A stretch of DNA of 17,034 nucleotides from DASTCC01 sp035711465 (GTDB lineage: Bacteria > Acidobacteriota > Vicinamibacteria > Vicinamibacterales > SCN-69-37): assembly GCA_035711465.1 (NCBI GenBank), contig DASTCC010000559.1:1-17034 (forward strand), read 5' to 3'. The notes below the pieces were generated by a model, which was not told where the DNA came from, made no database searches, and saw only the letters and a program-made list of their open reading frames with translations. The position numbers were made by a program, and so were the translations under genes. Numbering within the stretch: the stretch's first letter is position 1; every line of letters starts with the position of its first letter. This document shows, one piece after another, positions 14,185 through 17,034 of this stretch.

Positions 14185-14618
14185 TACCCCACCCACCACA
14201 ACAGACAGATCCACAGCACCTGCAGCGGCGCGCGGATGAACATCGGCGTATGCGGGCGGCCGCGGATGGTATGGCCGCTCTGCGCCGCGTGAACGTTGGC
14301 GGGAAACACCGCGGCCAGCAGCACGATCAACCCGATCGCCGCCCAGGTGCGGACGGGCGGGATCAGCAGACCGATGGCGCCGGCAATCTCGGCGACCCCG
14401 CTGATGGTGACGAGCGCGCCCGGATTGGGCAGCGCCGGAGGCACCATCCTGATCAGATCGGCGCGCTCGGAGGTGAAGTGCGCGACGCCGGTGAACACGA
14501 ACATCAACGCCAGCCCGCCGCGCACCGCCCCGGGCCACGACTCGAACATGTCGGCGCCGGCCGCTCCCGCCAGGCGCGCCGCGGCGATCCCCGCCAGCAT
14601 CACGAAAAAGGGAATCAC
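14184..14618 (-). CDS. DoxX-like membrane protein
   Basis: A protein of 144 residues starting at the GTG at 14618, which overlaps the stop codon of the upstream fusion gene (GTGA, 14615-14618), so its translation is coupled to it. It has hydrophobic segments at about residues 2-20, 31-49, 66-88, 92-107 and 128-143. The family-typical order is a GLALMFVFTGVAHF helix, then a MVPPALPNPGALVTISGVAEIAGAIGLLI helix pair, ending with an aromatic C-terminus (LQVLWICLLWWVG). DoxX-like proteins are small four-helix inner-membrane proteins, some linked to thiol or sulfur redox; the role here is unknown. The frame is open much further upstream to 15266, but that extension lies antisense-like within the fusion gene's coding region and is rejected. 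Confidence 0.85.
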   Translation of the reverse strand: MIPFFVMLAGIAAARLAGAAGADMFESWPGAVRGGLALMFVFTGVAHFTSERADLIRMVPPALPNPGALVTISGVAEIAGAIGLLIPPVRTWAAIGLIVLLAAVFPANVHAAQSGHTIRGRPHTPMFIRAPLQVLWICLLWWVG

Positions 14619-16936
14619 GGAAGCTCTTCGTCGAGGATCCTCACGACCATATCGACGTCGTCTGCAGTGAGGACCATCGGCGGCTTGATCTTGATGACGT
14701 TGTGATGCGGGCCGTCGGTGCTGAGCAGGATGCCGCGCTGGCGCATTCGGCGGACGAGCGCGTCGGCCTCGCCTGCGGCGGGCTCCAGGGTATCGCGATC
14801 GCGGACGAGCTCGACGCCGATAAAGAGACCGGCGCCGCGGACGTCGCCGACGATCTGGTGCCGTGGTATGAGCTCGCGCAGGCTCTCGACGAACCGGCGG
14901 CCGACGGTGTCGGCGTGTGCCTGAAGCGCGTCGTCGCGCATTACGTCGAGCACGGCGAGACCAATCGCGCACGACACGGGGTTGCCGCCGAAGGTCGAGA
15001 AGAACTCCATCCCGTTCTCGAACGACGCGGCGATCTCGCGTGTCGTGATCACGGCGCCGATCGGATGTCCGTTGCCCAGCGGCTTGCCGAGCACGACGAT
15101 GTCCGGAATCACGTTCTGGGTCTCGAAGGCCCAGAAGTGCGTGCCGGCGCGGCCGAGGCCGGTCTGCACTTCGTCGGCGATGCACACGCCCCCGGCCTCG
15201 CGCACGTGACCGAACGCCGCGGCGAGATAGCCCTCCGGTGGAATCACCTGACCGCCGCACGACCACATCGGCTCGGTGATGAACGCGGCGATCGGCGCGC
15301 CCGCGCCATCGATCGCCGTCTTCAGATCGCGCGCGTACGCCTCGCCTGCCGATCGATCCTGACCTCGGTGCGGGCCGCGATAGCCGTCGGCGATCGGCGC
15401 GACGTGCACCCAGGGCTCGGGCCGGCCGGCGCCGCCCTGGCCCATGAACTTGTAGGGACTGATCGCGATCAGCCGGTCGGTGTTGCCGTGATAGGCGCCG
15501 TCGACGACCAGCACGTGCTGCCGCTTCGTATGCGCCGCCGCCAGCCGCAGCGCCAGCTCGTTCGCTTCCGATCCGGAGTTGACAAAGAAGCAGATCTCGA
15601 GCGGCGCCGGCAGGGTCGCGCAGATCCGCTCTGCGTACTCGACCAGGCCGTCGTAGAGATAGCGCGTGTTGGTGTTGAGCCGCGCCATCTGCGCCTGCCC
15701 GGCGTCGACGACGCGCGGGTGACAGTGGCCGACATGACAGACGTTGTTGACGAGATCGAGGTACGGCCGGCCGCGCTCGTCGAAGAGATACTGACCTTCG
15801 CCTCGACGCATGGCGATCGCATCCGGGCGATAGGCGACCGACAACGCGCGGCTGATGTGGACGTCACGAGCGCGGAGCTTGTCCGCGATGTCGTCGGCCT
15901 CCGGACGGAGGCTCGCGTCGGCGCCCTGCGCGCCGTTGAGACGCGCGGTCGCGATGCCCGGATCGACGGGCACGATCGCTGCGAGCAGCCGCCACGCCGC
16001 GGCTTCGGTGACGAAGAGCGCGGCGCGATCGGGATCGACGCGCCGGTTGGCCGCCGCGATCGCGACGCTGGCCGCGAGCCGCCCGCACACCAGCGGAAAC
16101 AGCACCTTGCGTTCCTGCGCCGAGAGCGGCCGTTCGGACTGGTAGCCGGCGACGACGTCCGCGCCCGCGGCGAGCGGATCGGCCTCGTCGAGCATCGCAT
16201 AGGCGACGGCGATCGCCAGCTCGCACACCGTCGGATTCCACAACGCGTCGCCGAAGTCGATGAGGCCGACGACGCGATCGCCGGCGACGAGGACGTTCTC
16301 GTCGTTGGCGTCGCCGTGAATCAGCGAGTGCGGCAGCGCGGCGAGCCGTGCTTTTCCGGCGGCGGCGTAGAGATGGAACGCGGCCTCGAGGAGACGGCGG
16401 CGCGCCGGATCCTCGATGAGCGCGATCTTCTCGCGGTGCTGACCGGCCTCGGCGAGATCCCACATGTGCGTGCGCCGCGTCAGCGGATGATCGACCGCCG
16501 CCAGATAACCGTCGAGGGCGCCGAGCATCCGGCCGAGATCGCGGCGGCGCTCGGCCGTCGCCGGCCGCGCCTCGACCCACGAGACGCCGTCGACGTAGGT
16601 GAACAGCCGCGCGATCGCGATGCGGCCGTCGCCTTCGTCGACCTCGACGTCCGGCTCGCCGCCCTTCGTCTCGACCAGCCGCGGCACGCGCGGCGCGGCA
16701 GGCACGGACGGAATCGCGGCGATCGCGTAACGCTCGAGATCGGCCGTGCCACGTCCACCGCCGGTGATTTCGCTCTTGAAGACGAATCGACGGCCGTCGG
16801 CCGTCGTCGCCAGCACGTTGCGGCCGCTGCCGCCGAGCGGCGACACGTCGGCCTCGAGCCCGTAGGCCTGCCGCAGGAGGCGCCTGGGGTCAGATCTTGA
16901 ATCTTGGCGTTTGGTGCCAGGTCTTGAATCTCGCAT
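14615..16936 (-). CDS. bifunctional APH-like kinase / class III PLP phospho-lyase fusion, 5' end altered
   Basis: A protein of 773 residues. Residues from about 20 to 330 form an aminoglycoside-phosphotransferase/choline-kinase fold: K54 in FVFKSE, the catalytic loop HGDANDEN (208-215, D210), and LIDFGD (D227). Residues from about 350 to 773 form a class III aminotransferase fold: NNVCHVGHCHP, NSGSEANE (453-460), the cofactor aspartate D588 in IADEVQTG, and the PLP lysine K618 in VLGKPLGNGHP. The NNVxHVGHCHP signature is shared with the ammoniophospholyases AGXT2L1 (phosphoethanolamine) and AGXT2L2 (phosphohydroxylysine), and the kinase half resembles hydroxylysine kinase. A likely role is phosphorylation then elimination of phosphate and ammonia from an amino alcohol or hydroxy-amino acid. 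The first ~17 codons come from repeat DNA, so the native start seems lost and expression is uncertain. Confidence 0.85.
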   Translation of the reverse strand: MRDSRPGTKRQDSRSDPRRLLRQAYGLEADVSPLGGSGRNVLATTADGRRFVFKSEITGGGRGTADLERYAIAAIPSVPAAPRVPRLVETKGGEPDVEVDEGDGRIAIARLFTYVDGVSWVEARPATAERRRDLGRMLGALDGYLAAVDHPLTRRTHMWDLAEAGQHREKIALIEDPARRRLLEAAFHLYAAAGKARLAALPHSLIHGDANDENVLVAGDRVVGLIDFGDALWNPTVCELAIAVAYAMLDEADPLAAGADVVAGYQSERPLSAQERKVLFPLVCGRLAASVAIAAANRRVDPDRAALFVTEAAAWRLLAAIVPVDPGIATARLNGAQGADASLRPEADDIADKLRARDVHISRALSVAYRPDAIAMRRGEGQYLFDERGRPYLDLVNNVCHVGHCHPRVVDAGQAQMARLNTNTRYLYDGLVEYAERICATLPAPLEICFFVNSGSEANELALRLAAAHTKRQHVLVVDGAYHGNTDRLIAISPYKFMGQGGAGRPEPWVHVAPIADGYRGPHRGQDRSAGEAYARDLKTAIDGAGAPIAAFITEPMWSCGGQVIPPEGYLAAAFGHVREAGGVCIADEVQTGLGRAGTHFWAFETQNVIPDIVVLGKPLGNGHPIGAVITTREIAASFENGMEFFSTFGGNPVSCAIGLAVLDVMRDDALQAHADTVGRRFVESLRELIPRHQIVGDVRGAGLFIGVELVRDRDTLEPAAGEADALVRRMRQRGILLSTDGPHHNVIKIKPPMVLTADDVDMVVRILDEELP
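16885..16930. repeat. two direct copies of a CAGRTCTTGAATC mobile-type repeat at the 5' end of the fusion gene
   Basis: TGGGGTCAGATCTTGAATC (16885-16903) and TGCCAGGTCTTGAATC (16915-16930) are diverged direct copies of one oligomer. They provide the first codons of the fusion ORF (MRDSRPGTKRQDSRSDP) and border the point where kinase homology begins (RRLLRQAYGL). I recognise similar oligomers from mobile, RAYT-like contexts in Acidobacteriota, from memory only. Confidence 0.65.
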
Positions 16937-17034
16937 CCCCTTCAGCGCCTGGATCTTGCGGTTTGTGTCAGGCTGTACCCCTGATATTGGCGTGCGATCG
17001 CCAATCTGGCGCGGATCTGATTCAAGACCTGGCA
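16915..17034. mobile_element. palindromic repeat element with 16-bp perfect inverted ends (may continue beyond window)
   Basis: TGCCAGGTCTTGAATC (16915-16930) is exactly repeated in inverse as GATTCAAGACCTGGCA (17019-17034), which is the last base of the window. Inside is a second hairpin, ATTGGCG (16986-16992) with CGCCAAT (16999-17005) around a 6-nt loop. The 120-bp size and structure fit a REP/BIME or MITE-like unit. No transposase gene is in view; it would have to lie to the right. Confidence 0.55.

Noticed and set aside
14184..15266. Longer 360-codon version of the DoxX-like gene
   Set aside because: The extra part is Arg-rich out-of-frame reading of the lyase gene; the GTG at 14618 with stop-start overlap fits the family length.
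14702..16900. 732-codon open frame on the plus strand opposite the kinase-lyase gene
   Set aside because: It is antisense to a gene with clear catalytic motifs; its composition is Arg/Ala/Asp-rich without any recognisable domain, as expected for a high-GC shadow frame.

Overview
The window is high-GC DNA that looks like Acidobacteriota, most likely the Vicinamibacteria side of the phylum. That placement is an inference from two PadR regulator + 'ADOP' (duplicated MacB-like permease) modules, a PQQ-like propeller protein of the WPRWRGP type, and secreted metallo- and serine hydrolases. No rRNA, tRNA, CRISPR array or complete transposase gene is visible.

Left block, minus strand (1-1453): the 5' part of an ABC-2 type ATPase gene runs off the left edge. 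Upstream of it is a toxin-antitoxin pair in the reversed order hicB-hicA. The HicB carries an extra N-terminal winged-helix-like domain, and its promoter is overlaid by two CAACTTGA direct repeats.

Middle block, plus strand (1477-9047): a lipoprotein metallohydrolase of DUF885 type is followed by a probable intrinsic terminator. Then come PadR-1/ADOP-1 and PadR-2/ADOP-2. Each small transcriptional regulator sits directly upstream of, or overlaps, a roughly 870-900 residue permease with no ATPase beside it. The two permeases carry different cytoplasmic N-terminal prefix domains.

Right block, minus strand (16936 to 9085, all co-directional): a kinase-phospholyase fusion (APH-like kinase + class III PLP enzyme), a translationally coupled DoxX-like membrane protein, a secreted S51/cyanophycinase-like peptidase, a secreted PQQ-like beta-propeller protein, a small four-helix membrane protein, and a Tat-exported PhoD-type phosphatase. 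The 5' end of the fusion gene is built from a mobile-type repeat. The right edge of the window ends in the matching arm of a perfect 16-bp inverted repeat.

A recurrent theme is that the longer gene spacers are filled with short iterated oligomers, each with its own motif: a GGCCC octamer (2843-2873), a GGGTTACG decamer (5981-6069), an ATCGGGGA array in inverted orientation (11545-11710) and an AAGTTYT heptamer (about 14090-14164). A second theme is that the three regulator genes (hicB, padR-1, padR-2) have -10 boxes so close to the start codon that leaderless transcripts are likely. The best candidates for undescribed biology are the wHTH-HicB/HicA module with its operator and the truncated kinase-phospholyase/DoxX pair.
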